Below, in pieces: positions 43,118-51,959 of a stretch of 64,000 nucleotides of DNA. Numbering within the stretch: position 1 is the first letter of the stretch; each line of letters opens with the position of its first letter. This stretch comes from CAZNPL01 sp964574815 (GTDB lineage Bacteria > Planctomycetota > Phycisphaerae > UBA1845). Position numbers and translations under genes: made by a program. The notes beneath the pieces were generated by a model. It was not told the DNA's origin and made no database searches. It saw only the letters and a list, made by a program, of their open reading frames with translations. The stretch is from positions 1 to 64,000 of the forward strand of contig CAZNPL010000040.1 in NCBI GenBank assembly GCA_964574815.1, given 5' to 3'.

Positions 43118-43830
43118 ACGAGACCACCGAACGCATACTGGAGTTCGCCCAGGGGCCGCTGTTCCGATTCACCTTCGCCTTGATGGTGTTCGGACTGGCC
43201 CGTCTCGTGTTCCTGACCATCTACGGCGCCGTCAGGACGTATCTCCGCGCCGGCGACAAGCGACTGCTCTGGCCCGTCATCCGCCAGCGCACCCTGTGGG
43301 CCTTGTTCCCCTTCCCGCGATTACGCCGGACGCGGGCGATCTACAGCGTCATCAGCGTCGTCTTCCACTTCGGATTGATCGTCACGCCGATCTTCCTCTT
43401 CGCTCACATTCATCTCTGGAAACAGGCGACGGGCCTCTCCTGGCCGGCGCTGCCGGCGTTGGCCGCCGACGCGCTGACCATCGTCACGATCGTCGCCGCG
43501 ATCGCCCTGTTCATCGGACGCGTCGGCTCCCCGCTGTCGCGCACGCTGAGCCGCGCCGGCGACTACGCCTGGCCATGGTTGCTGGCACTGCCTTTCATCA
43601 GCGGCTTTCTCGCATCGCACCCGACCTGGTCTCCGATCGGTTACCCCCTGATGATGCTGATTCACGTGCTCAGCGCCGAACTGATCTTCGTGTTGATACC
43701 CTTCACCAAGATCGCTCACTGCGTCCTGATCCCGTTCTCCCAGCTCGTGTCCGACCTGGGCTGGCGGTTCCCGTCCACGGCCGGGCGGGATGTCGCCAGA
43801 GCCCTCGGTAAGGAGTCCGTGCCCATATGA
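43114..43830 (+). CDS. NarI-like cytochrome b membrane subunit
   Basis: A 238-aa protein with about five transmembrane helices (near 15-37, 68-90, 110-132, 147-165, 180-200). Helices carry His residues suited to haem b (VVFHFGLIVTPIFLFAHIHL and LMMLIHVLSAELIFVLIPFT). The family includes DsrM, TmcC and NarI, which bind quinones and pass electrons to the HdrD-like subunit. The GTG start overlaps the previous stop. The ATG of the next gene overlaps its end. Confidence 0.85.
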   Translation: MNETTERILEFAQGPLFRFTFALMVFGLARLVFLTIYGAVRTYLRAGDKRLLWPVIRQRTLWALFPFPRLRRTRAIYSVISVVFHFGLIVTPIFLFAHIHLWKQATGLSWPALPALAADALTIVTIVAAIALFIGRVGSPLSRTLSRAGDYAWPWLLALPFISGFLASHPTWSPIGYPLMMLIHVLSAELIFVLIPFTKIAHCVLIPFSQLVSDLGWRFPSTAGRDVARALGKESVPI

Positions 43831-44660
43831 ACCACAACGCGAACACCGCTGCCATCCTGACCGACACCACCAAATGCACCGGCTGCGAAAGCTGCGTCGC
43901 CGCGTGCAAGAAGGAGAACGAACTCGGCAAGGACCGCGCCCGGCCATGGAAGCGGAGGATCGACGATCTGTCGAGCACCCGCTTTACCACAATAATCCGG
44001 CGACCGGGAGGCCGCTACGTCCGCCAGCAGTGCTGGCACTGCGACGAGCCAGCCTGCGTCTCGGCATGCCTGGTCGGCGCACTCCAAAAGACCCCGGAAG
44101 GACCGGTTGTCTACGACGGCGACAAGTGCATGGGGTGCCGCTACTGCATGATGGCCTGCCCCTTCGGTATCCCGCGGTACGACTGGGACGAGCCCGTCCC
44201 GTATGTCCGCAAATGCACCATGTGCTACCACCGGATCAAAGAGGGCAGGCAACCCGCCTGCACCGAGGCCTGCCCCGAAGGCGCCACCATCTTCGGAACG
44301 CGGGCCGAAATGCTCGCCATCGCCCACGAACGCATCGAACGAAACCCGGACAAGTACGTCGGCAAGGTCTTCGGAGAGCACGAGGTCGGCGGAACGTCGG
44401 TCCTCTACATCTCCGACATCCCGCTCGGATTCCTCGCCTGGAAGCCCGAACTCGGCCCCGAGCCGCTGCCGAAACTGACCTGGGCCTCGCTCACCAAGGT
44501 GCCGCCGGTCATGGTCGGCATGGCCGGTCTCATGTCGGGCGTCTACTTCATCATCGGGCGCCGCATGAAGTTCCAGGCGCAGGCGGCGCTCGAGCAGGAA
44601 GGCTCGGCCACGGATACCACGGAACCATCGCAAGAAAACGCGGAAGGCAAACATGAGTAA
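43827..44660 (+). CDS. four-cluster ferredoxin subunit (HybA/HmcB-like)
   Basis: A 277-aa protein with four 4Fe-4S motif sets: CTGCESCVAACKKEN, CWHCDEPACVSACLVGA, CMGCRYCMMACPFGI and CTMCYHRIKEGRQPACTEAC. A C-terminal hydrophobic helix (about 225-250) anchors it. This is the electron-transfer subunit of Hmc-, Hyb- and NrfC-type complexes and should join the cytoplasmic HdrD-like side to the NrfD-like membrane subunit. Confidence 0.9.
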   Translation: MNHNANTAAILTDTTKCTGCESCVAACKKENELGKDRARPWKRRIDDLSSTRFTTIIRRPGGRYVRQQCWHCDEPACVSACLVGALQKTPEGPVVYDGDKCMGCRYCMMACPFGIPRYDWDEPVPYVRKCTMCYHRIKEGRQPACTEACPEGATIFGTRAEMLAIAHERIERNPDKYVGKVFGEHEVGGTSVLYISDIPLGFLAWKPELGPEPLPKLTWASLTKVPPVMVGMAGLMSGVYFIIGRRMKFQAQAALEQEGSATDTTEPSQENAEGKHE

Positions 44661-46644
44661 ATCTCTCAGCCTGTTCAAGACTTGCTTATGGGCGATCATG
44701 GGGGCGTGGGCCGTGGTGACGGTCATCCGCTACATGCACGGGCTGGGCGCCACCACCAATCTCAACGACGCCACGCCCTGGGGACTCTGGATCGCCTTCG
44801 ACGTGATGGCCGGCGTCGCGCTGGCCGCGGGCGGATTCGTCCTGGCCGCAACCGTCTACATCTTCGGCCTGGAAAAGTACCGCCCGTTCGTGCGCCCGGC
44901 GATCCTGACCGCTTTCCTCGGCTACGTCGCGGTCGCGATCGGCCTGATGTACGACCTCGGCCTCCCCTGGCACATCTGGCACCCGATGATCTTCCCGCAG
45001 CACCACTCCGTCCTGTTCGAAGTGGCGATGTGCGTCATCCTCTACCTCACCGTGCTGACCCTCGAATTCAGCCCGGTGGTGCTGGAACACCCCTGGTTCG
45101 ACTACCCGATCCTGCGGAAGATCCACGCGGTCATCAAGCGGCTGACCATCCCGCTGGTCATTATCGGAATCGTCCTCTCCACCTTGCACCAGTCCTCGCT
45201 CGGATCCCTGTTCCTGATCCAGCCCTTCCGCGTACACCCGCTGTGGTACAGCCCGATCGTATACGTCCTGTTTTTCATTTCGGCCGTGGGGCTGGGCCTG
45301 ATGATGGTCACGCTCGAATCGCTTCTGTCAGGCTGGTACTACGGCCACAAGGTCCGCCCCGAGCTGCTCAGCGGCCTCGGCGGCGCGGCCTCCATCGTCC
45401 TTCTGCTCTACGTCGCGATCCGCGTCGGCGATCTGCTCGCTCGCGGCCAACTGGGTTACGCCTTCGACGGCTCCTGGCAGGGCGGGCTGTTCCTGTTTGA
45501 ATTGCTGGTCAGCGCCCTGCTCCCCGCGGTGCTCCTGGCTTTCCGGAGGGTGCGAACGAGCGTGGCCGGGCTGGCCGTCTGCTCCACGCTCGCGGTCCTG
45601 GGCATGATCGGCTACCGCTTCGACATCTGCCTGGTGACCTTCGTGCGACCCGACGGCCTGCCCTACGTGCCGAGTTGGATGGAGGTCGTCATCAGCGCCG
45701 GCGTCGTCTCGGGCGCCATCCTGACGTTCATGTTCTTCGTGGAGAACTTCCGGGTCTACGAGCCCGAAAAGCACCCCGAACCGTTCATCCCCCCGAGCGA
45801 AGACACGGCCGGCATTCCGCCCGCCTTCGCTCCGGCGATCGCGGCACCCCGGCGCTATTCGTTCATCTTCGTCCTCGCCGCAGCCCTGACACTCGGCGCC
45901 CTGCCAAAGGACGCCGTCTTCGGCCCCCAGCCCGAGTCCACACCCGTCGCGCCCCCGCGGACCGTCAAAGCCTGGGAGGTGAAGTTCCCTGGCCAATCCG
46001 ACCGCCACTACGTTCTGCCCGAACTGATCGCGTCCGACCTGCCGGCCACAGTCGCCGTTCGCAAGGATGTCGACCTCACGCTCATCAACGGCAATCACGA
46101 TGATCGCTGGGTCCCGTTCGACCACGCCCACCACATCGAAAAGCTCGGCAAAGACACCTCGTGCGGACAGTGCCACCATCAAAATCTCCCCTTGGATCAG
46201 AACACGGCCTGCTTCCAGTGCCACCGCGACATGTACGAACCGACCGACACGTTCGACCACACGTACCACGTCGCCAAGACCGGCGGCAACGACGGCTGCG
46301 TGAAATGCCATGCGGACGACCCGGCACGCAAAACAAGACAGAACGCCAAGGCCTGCGGCGAGTGCCACGCCGACATGATCGTCACCGACTCGCGCATCGC
46401 CCCTCCGGAGCAGGGGATGACCGGCTTCGCGGTGAGCTATATGGACGCCATGCACGGCTTGTGCATCACCTGCCACAAGGAGGTCGCGTATGCGGAGGAC
46501 AAACCTCACCACGATCGTTGCGACGCCTGCCACCGGCCGGAGATAGAGCCGGTCGAGATTGCTACGCTCGTGTTGAAGGAAACCGCAAAGAGCCCGGCCG
46601 CCGTGCCTGAGGGCGGAAACGCCGGATCGGGTGCGAAGCAATGA
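44653..46644 (+). CDS. NrfD-like membrane protein fused to hexahaem cytochrome c
   Basis: A 663-aa protein. The first 370 residues have about ten transmembrane helices of the NrfD/PsrC family, which oxidises or reduces quinol. The C-terminal 190 residues carry six CXXCH haem sites (CGQCHH, CFQCH, CVKCH, CGECH, CITCH, CDACH) with His residues between for axial ligation, as in class III and Hmc cytochromes. In Hmc and Qrc complexes these functions lie on separate polypeptides, so the fusion is unusual. The cytochrome side should be periplasmic. Its start overlaps the ferredoxin gene by eight bases. Confidence 0.88.
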   Translation: MSKSLSLFKTCLWAIMGAWAVVTVIRYMHGLGATTNLNDATPWGLWIAFDVMAGVALAAGGFVLAATVYIFGLEKYRPFVRPAILTAFLGYVAVAIGLMYDLGLPWHIWHPMIFPQHHSVLFEVAMCVILYLTVLTLEFSPVVLEHPWFDYPILRKIHAVIKRLTIPLVIIGIVLSTLHQSSLGSLFLIQPFRVHPLWYSPIVYVLFFISAVGLGLMMVTLESLLSGWYYGHKVRPELLSGLGGAASIVLLLYVAIRVGDLLARGQLGYAFDGSWQGGLFLFELLVSALLPAVLLAFRRVRTSVAGLAVCSTLAVLGMIGYRFDICLVTFVRPDGLPYVPSWMEVVISAGVVSGAILTFMFFVENFRVYEPEKHPEPFIPPSEDTAGIPPAFAPAIAAPRRYSFIFVLAAALTLGALPKDAVFGPQPESTPVAPPRTVKAWEVKFPGQSDRHYVLPELIASDLPATVAVRKDVDLTLINGNHDDRWVPFDHAHHIEKLGKDTSCGQCHHQNLPLDQNTACFQCHRDMYEPTDTFDHTYHVAKTGGNDGCVKCHADDPARKTRQNAKACGECHADMIVTDSRIAPPEQGMTGFAVSYMDAMHGLCITCHKEVAYAEDKPHHDRCDACHRPEIEPVEIATLVLKETAKSPAAVPEGGNAGSGAKQ

Positions 46645-47090
46645 CCTCGTCCTCCTCCGACAAGAAGAGAATACTGGTGATCGACGACGAGCTCTCGATC
46701 ATCACTTACTTGACGACGCTGCTCGAGGACGAAGGCTACGAGCCCCTGTGCGCCACGGACGCCGAGACGGCCCTTGAAATCGCCCGCGAGCAATTGCCCG
46801 ACCTGATCACGCTGGACGTCATGATGCCGCGGCGATCGGGCATCAGGCTCTACCATGAGCTCAAGCTGGACCCCGCGCTGCGCGACATCCCGGTGGTGTT
46901 CGTCAGCGCGTTCAGCCGGTCGAGCAGCGTCGGGCCGGAGCGGTTCCGCAAGATGGTTCCGGATGAGCGGATCCCCGTTCCGGAGTTCTATTTCGAAAAG
47001 CCGGTGAACGTACCGGAATTCCTGAAGGCCGTGAAAACCTTGATCGAGGCACAAGAATGCGGGACGGGACAGCGTCGCGAGGAAGCCTGA
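46641..47090 (+). CDS. single-domain response regulator
   Basis: A 149-aa receiver: acidic pair D15-D16, phospho-acceptor D59 in DLITLDVMMPRRSG, and Lys in YFEKPVNVP. No output domain. It overlaps the cytochrome fusion by four bases, and the next kinase starts on the same stop (TGATG), so it is translated in line with the electron-transfer genes. Confidence 0.9.
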   Translation: MTSSSSDKKRILVIDDELSIITYLTTLLEDEGYEPLCATDAETALEIAREQLPDLITLDVMMPRRSGIRLYHELKLDPALRDIPVVFVSAFSRSSSVGPERFRKMVPDERIPVPEFYFEKPVNVPEFLKAVKTLIEAQECGTGQRREEA

Positions 47091-48205
47091 TGATTTCCGA
47101 CCACATCAAGCACTGGATCCGGACCGAACTGTTCGATCAGGTCCCCGTGAACATCTGCGTTATCGACCGCGACTACACCATCGTCGAGGCCAACCGGAGC
47201 TTCTCCAAGACGTTCGGACCCTGGCAGGACAGAAAGTGCTACTCGGTCTACAAGAACCGCACCGAACGATGCGAGCGCTGCGCCGCGGCCGCCACGTTCG
47301 CCGATCGCAAGACCCGCAGCCGCGAGGAAACGGGAGTACAAGGCACCGCCGGCAAGCCGACGCACTACTTCGTCCAAATGGTCCCGCTGCTACGCGAGGG
47401 GCAGGACGTCCCGTATGTCATCGAGATGTCCACCGACATCAGCGAGCTCAAACGGCTTCAGCAGGAAAAGCTCGCCGCGGAACGGCTCGCCGCCGTCGGG
47501 CAGACCGTCGCCGGCCTCGCCCACGGCATCAAGAACGTCGTCATGGGCCTCGAAGGCGGCATGTACGTCGTCAACTCCGGCATCCGCCGTAACAACAACG
47601 ACAAGATCCGCCAGGGCTGGAACATCCTCGAAGAGAACATCGCCCGCATCTCCTCCTTCGCCAAGGAATTCCTCGACTTCGCCCGGGGACGAACGCCCCA
47701 CATGGCCCCTGCCGACCCCAATGAAATCGCCCGTGACGTCATCGAACTGTTCCGCGACACCGCCGCCCAGTCCGGCATCCGGCTCGAGGCCTCCTTCGAG
47801 GAGAACCTGCCGGAAGTCCCGCTCGACGAGGAGAACATCCACACTTGCCTGGTCAACCTCGTCTCCAACGCCCTGGACGCCTGTGAAATGAGCAACAAGG
47901 ACGATCGGCGCGTCGTCCTGGCCACCCGCGAGCGGAACGGCAACCTGATCTACGAAGTTACGGACAACGGCTGCGGCATGGAGTATGATGTGAAGCAAAA
48001 GGTCTTCACCAATTTCTTCTCGACCAAGGAGTTGGGCAAAGGAACCGGTCTGGGATTGCTGACGACGCGTAAGATCGTCCAGGAGCACGGCGGCAAAGTG
48101 TCGTTCGAGTCCACCGAAGGCGAAGGTTCGGTCTTCAGGCTCGAATTCTCACGAAGCCGCCTCCGCGAACTGGCCCAGGCCGACGAAAGCGACGCGAGCG
48201 ATTGA
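47090..48205 (+). CDS. soluble histidine kinase with Cys-rich PAS domain
   Basis: A 371-aa kinase without membrane segments. The PAS domain carries C50, C61 and C64 (RKCYSVYKNRTERCERCAAA), a spacing like that of the sigma-54 activator. The phosphorylated His is H145 in GLAHGIKNVV, an N box is NLVSNALDACEMS and the ATP lid reads DNGCGMEYDV and GKGTGLGLLTTRKI. It should sense redox state or metal and phosphorylate the flanking receivers. The start is taken at 47090 because it overlaps the receiver stop; a longer frame begins at 47057. Confidence 0.9.
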   Translation: MISDHIKHWIRTELFDQVPVNICVIDRDYTIVEANRSFSKTFGPWQDRKCYSVYKNRTERCERCAAAATFADRKTRSREETGVQGTAGKPTHYFVQMVPLLREGQDVPYVIEMSTDISELKRLQQEKLAAERLAAVGQTVAGLAHGIKNVVMGLEGGMYVVNSGIRRNNNDKIRQGWNILEENIARISSFAKEFLDFARGRTPHMAPADPNEIARDVIELFRDTAAQSGIRLEASFEENLPEVPLDEENIHTCLVNLVSNALDACEMSNKDDRRVVLATRERNGNLIYEVTDNGCGMEYDVKQKVFTNFFSTKELGKGTGLGLLTTRKIVQEHGGKVSFESTEGEGSVFRLEFSRSRLRELAQADESDASD

Positions 48206-48235
48206 CCGATTCGTCCAGGATTGGGAGGTGAACCG

Positions 48236-48754
48236 ATGGTACGGCCCGAAGACAAGACCGTCCTGGTTGTGGATGACGAGCCCAACGTGCGAGTGTATCT
48301 CCAGACCGCCCTGGAAGACGCCGGCTTCAACGTCGTGACCGCCGCCGACGGCGACAAGGCCTGGGAGATCATTCAATCGCAAAAGCCCGATTTCATCTCG
48401 CTCGACCTGGTCATGCCCCGAAGGTCGGGTCCCCGGCTCCTCTACCAACTGAAAAAGGATAAGGAGCTCGCCCGCATCCCGGTCCTCATCGTCACCGCCC
48501 ATGCCAGAACCGAACTGGGCAAGCACGACCTCGAAGACATCTTGGCCGACAGCGTCATGTCCGGCCCGGGCGTCTACCTCGAAAAGCCCGTCCGCCCCGC
48601 CGCCTATGTCCGCCACATCAAGGAAGCCCTGGGCATCGAGGTCACCGAAGAGGACACCGACAAGCTCAGCATGAGGGAGGAGCTCGAGGAGCGGATGAAG
48701 GGCGCCAGCCCGGAAGCGATCCGCAAAGCCCTCGACGCGCTCAGGAATCAATAG
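48236..48754 (+). CDS. single-domain response regulator with C-terminal helix
   Basis: A 172-aa receiver with D57 in DFISLDLVMPRRSG and Lys in YLEKPVRPAA, followed by a helical tail of about 40 residues (EEDTDKLSMREELEERMKG). The ribosome binding site GGGAGGT is 6 nt before the ATG. It follows the kinase after 30 nt. Confidence 0.88.
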   Translation: MVRPEDKTVLVVDDEPNVRVYLQTALEDAGFNVVTAADGDKAWEIIQSQKPDFISLDLVMPRRSGPRLLYQLKKDKELARIPVLIVTAHARTELGKHDLEDILADSVMSGPGVYLEKPVRPAAYVRHIKEALGIEVTEEDTDKLSMREELEERMKGASPEAIRKALDALRNQ

Positions 48755-48992
48755 CACAATATACGCCAGCCCCGTGGTGGCGAAATCTGCGGGCGCCAAG
48801 GCCGACTTATGGGCCCGTGTTTCCGGTGCGAGAGCTCTGCACCGAGCCGCGACCGTAAGGGAGCGGACGAAACCAAGCCGCGTCCATAACGGACCGAAGC
48901 GATCAGTACTACGACAATCATGGAGTGGTCAGGACCAACCCGCGACCTTAAGCCAGCGGAATCCACCGCCTGAATAGACGGAGAGCTGATTA
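48755..48992. repeat. intergenic with dispersed repeat
   Basis: The repeat CCGAGCCGCGACCGTAAGGG and the following AGCGG lie at 48842-48866. The rest holds no gene. Confidence 0.75.
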
Positions 48993-49400
48993 ATGCCCGA
49001 GAACCGCCCGGCCAAGAAAATCCTCATCGTGGACGACGAACCGAGCCTAGTCACTTACCTCGAGACGCTCCTGCAGGACAACGGCTACGAGACGATATCC
49101 GCCACCGACGGGAAGGTGGCGTTGGAGAAGCTCCAGCGCGAGCATCCGGACCTGGTGACACTCGACATCTCGATGCCCGAACCGTCCGGCATCCGGCTCT
49201 ATCGCAACCTGAAGGACGATCCCGATCTCGCCAGAATCCCCGTCGTCGTCGTCACGGCCGTCACGGGCTACGGAGGCGACTCGGAGGCCTTCAAAAAGTT
49301 CCTCAGCACAAGAAAGCAGGTCCCACCCCCGGAAGGCTTCATCGCCAAGCCCGTAGACCAGGAGGAACTCTTGAAGACCATAGCCAACCTCCTGGCCTGA
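48993..49400 (+). CDS. single-domain response regulator
   Basis: A 135-aa receiver with D58 in DLVTLDISMPEPSG and Lys in FIAKPVDQEE. It closes the redox-signalling cluster and shares its architecture with the receivers at 46641 and 48236. A GGAGA element lies upstream of the ATG. Confidence 0.88.
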   Translation: MPENRPAKKILIVDDEPSLVTYLETLLQDNGYETISATDGKVALEKLQREHPDLVTLDISMPEPSGIRLYRNLKDDPDLARIPVVVVTAVTGYGGDSEAFKKFLSTRKQVPPPEGFIAKPVDQEELLKTIANLLA

Positions 49401-50157
49401 CCAGCCAACAAGGCCAATGTAGCGTCTCAATGCGCGGGATGCCCCATCCTTCGCGAAGCGAAGGGTGGGGAACGGACAAGTCGCTGACGCCACGCAAGTT
49501 ACGAGCGCGCGCCGATGAAAATCTTCGCGCCGGGAGTAGAAACTCGACATTAGTAGTAGAGGACGGCCCACGTCCTCCCGGACGTGGGCTCGCGATTCAA
49601 CGTGCGGACGCCCGTTCCCTCGCAAGACACAAGGCAGAAGAATCACCGGCGCGCACAAAACCCAATCACGCGTGCCACTGCGTTCGAGGAGTGCATGCGC
49701 AAAAAACAGCATAACCCACCGGGCGGGCCGCAGGATCCCGCACCGGCGAAACACATCCATCCAAACCTTCGCGACCCCTGAATTCCGATAACGTCCGCCC
49801 AACTGCATCGACATGTCGCGGCGCATCGCGGTGCCGGGAAAAACACACTTCGGCGCTGGGCGGGATCGCAAGTGACGAACCGTCGCCTGCCCTCGACAAA
49901 CCGTCCCCATTCCATGCCAACCGCATATCGTACCCTTGAACTAAACAAGGGGACCGCGCGCGCCGAAACTCTGGGTGAGGGCGATGGATTGAGGGCAATG
50001 CTGAAGCGGGAAAGCACATAGACGCGTCAGCGCCGTCCTCCTTGCACGTCGGTTCAAGGAAGGTAGAAGCCGCCGCGAAACGGACACGGTGGAGGCCATG
50101 GATCGGGGTCGTCGTATTTAGAGGAAAGTGCCAAAGGGTAGCGAGAGGAAACCAACC
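49401..50157. repeat. long intergenic with palindromic repeats
   Basis: Holds the 13-nt-arm hairpin at 49442-49470 (arms beginning CCCCATCCTTCGC, loop GAA) and a hairpin with 10-bp arms GCCCACGTCC/GGACGTGGGC at 49566-49589. A short frame at 49695-49781 (27 aa) follows GAGGAG but is too short to call. Otherwise I see no gene. Confidence 0.7.
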
Positions 50158-50982
50158 ATGTTATCGACGGGGTTGAAAATCGGTTCGGCATTGCTCTGCA
50201 TAGCTGTCATCCTGACGACCTCCGGATGTTCAAACCGCGAGGAACGCGCCGGAACAGCCGACTTCTACTGGGCGCAACACCATCGAAACCATTCGGACCG
50301 CCAGAATGCCCAAAACAACAACAGGGGCGATGACCGCTCCACGCCCCAAACCACGGCCACGCTTGCGTCGACGCAAGAGATGCCCTCATACGCGGAGTCG
50401 GGCGAGTGCTACGCCCGGGTCTACGTGCCGCCCGAATTCGACACCGTGACCGAGCGCGTCTGTGTGCGCGAGGCCTCCGAGAAGATCGAAATCATTCCGG
50501 CCGAGTATGAGTGGGTCGAGGAGCGGGTGCTGGTCAAGGAAGCCTCCACCGAACTCGTCGAGGTCCCGGCCCAGTTCGAGGTGAAGGACTTCGTCGTCCA
50601 GACGAGCCCCGGCCACGCGACCTGGATCAAGGCGGACGAGAGCCGCTGCACGACCAACATGCGCAAGCAAGGGCCGTCTCCGGAGGATGTCTTCTGCCTT
50701 GTGAGCGAACCGCCCACCACCAGGACGATCCAGACCAAGCGAATGGTGCAGGGACCGAAGATCAAGGAAGTCAACGTTCCGCCCAAGTACGAGACCATAC
50801 GCAAGCAGAAGCTCGTGCGGCCGGCAAGTACCCGAAAGGTAACGGTCCCGGCCGAGTACCGGGAGATTGAGAAAACCGTGATGGTGACACCCGCCAAACT
50901 GGAATGGCAGAGGGTCAGTTGCGACGCGGAAGCCTTCAGATCGCGCGGTGACGTCCGTCCCGTCAGCGACCGCAATCCCTGA
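50158..50982 (+). CDS. lipoprotein with repeated VPxxYExV-type beta repeats
   Basis: A 274-aa protein with a lipoprotein signal (LLCIAVILTTSGCSN; lipobox LTTSGC). The mature part starts Asn/Gln/Thr-rich and then has about six repeats of a strand of the form [VI]P[AP][EK][YF].[TEW][VI]...[VR]-x-K/R-EAS, for example YVPPEFDTVTERVCVREASE, IIPAEYEWVEERVLVKEAST and VPAEYREIEKTVMVTPAKLE. This repeat type is known from uncharacterised outer-membrane lipoproteins. AGAGGAA is close to the ATG. It has no obvious tie to the neighbouring receivers. Confidence 0.75.
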   Translation: MLSTGLKIGSALLCIAVILTTSGCSNREERAGTADFYWAQHHRNHSDRQNAQNNNRGDDRSTPQTTATLASTQEMPSYAESGECYARVYVPPEFDTVTERVCVREASEKIEIIPAEYEWVEERVLVKEASTELVEVPAQFEVKDFVVQTSPGHATWIKADESRCTTNMRKQGPSPEDVFCLVSEPPTTRTIQTKRMVQGPKIKEVNVPPKYETIRKQKLVRPASTRKVTVPAEYREIEKTVMVTPAKLEWQRVSCDAEAFRSRGDVRPVSDRNP

Positions 50983-51959
50983 CCGGCCGTCCGGCCTTGA
51001 CGACGACCATACGGCGCCCCTCCGCGGCCACGGAGGGGCGTCCGCCTTTCATTAGCTGCCGTTCATTGCGCGCCATGCCCACGCTCGCGTGGACATTTCT
51101 CGGACGAAACGCCGGCCGGTCACGAAAACGCACCACCCGCTCTGAAACGCCCGAAGGTCCGCAGGCCGAGGGCCTGCTATACAGTAGGCGAAGGCTGGGA
51201 CCCCTCAGGCCATACCACATCCCATGGCAGCAGCCCTCAACTTGCCGGCTTTTTCTAATGACTGAGAATTAGAAGCTGACGACTCTCCCCCTCCCGCTAC
51301 AAGCCCCGAAAACACCCGGATATCGCCTGTTCCACAATTTTCCAAAAAACCTTGAACACCCCCCGTGTTCTTTAGGCAGAGGGAAGGCAGCGCACCCGAA
51401 GTGCGCGCCAACGGAGACCACGACGGATGAACGACTCATGCCCACCCAAACCGCCACGACAAACCGGGAAACTTCCCCGCCGCCACCCCGATCCGCAAAA
51501 GTTGCGGATCCGCCCGCCGACACCACAGGCGCCAAACGAAGCCAACACTGCGCGGGCCGTCAGTGGTCGGTTTACAGTTACCGCAAACCCGCACTCACGC
51601 CACATCAGAGCCGGGAGCGCCAGCGACCGGACCCGCACACGCACGGGGAGCAGCAAACGCCAGCGCCACACGAACCCACCGAAAACCCCCAAAATACGCG
51701 CCAAGCCGCAAAATCGGCGGGTCAGTTTTCCGAACGAACCCAAAAACGAGCCGAGAACCACAAGCCCCGCCAGCCCAAGTCACCGCGTTCCAAGCTCACC
51801 GCCTTCGTGCCTCTCTTCTTCCAAACGAAGCCACCGCCGCCCGACGACCTCGCGCGGACCCACGCGCCGCGACACCCGCGCCGCCCCTGCGGCGAGATCG
51901 AAACCCGGGAGTCTCCTCTGATGATCGTCGACTTGCGACCGAACGGTGACGGCCCCTCG
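50983..51959. other. long intergenic with terminator and a dispersed repeat
   Basis: A terminator ends the lipoprotein gene: arms CGCCCCTCCG (51015-51024) and CGGAGGGGCG (51031-51040) and a trailing CCTTTCATT. A copy of the GCCATGCCCACGCTCGC repeat is at 51072-51092. The remainder is pyrimidine-rich and codes only Pro/Arg-rich frames on the plus strand. Confidence 0.65.

Noticed and set aside
49695..49781. 27-aa frame after GAGGAG
   Set aside because: Too short, unusual spacing to the start, and composition of Pro/His/Lys without pattern.
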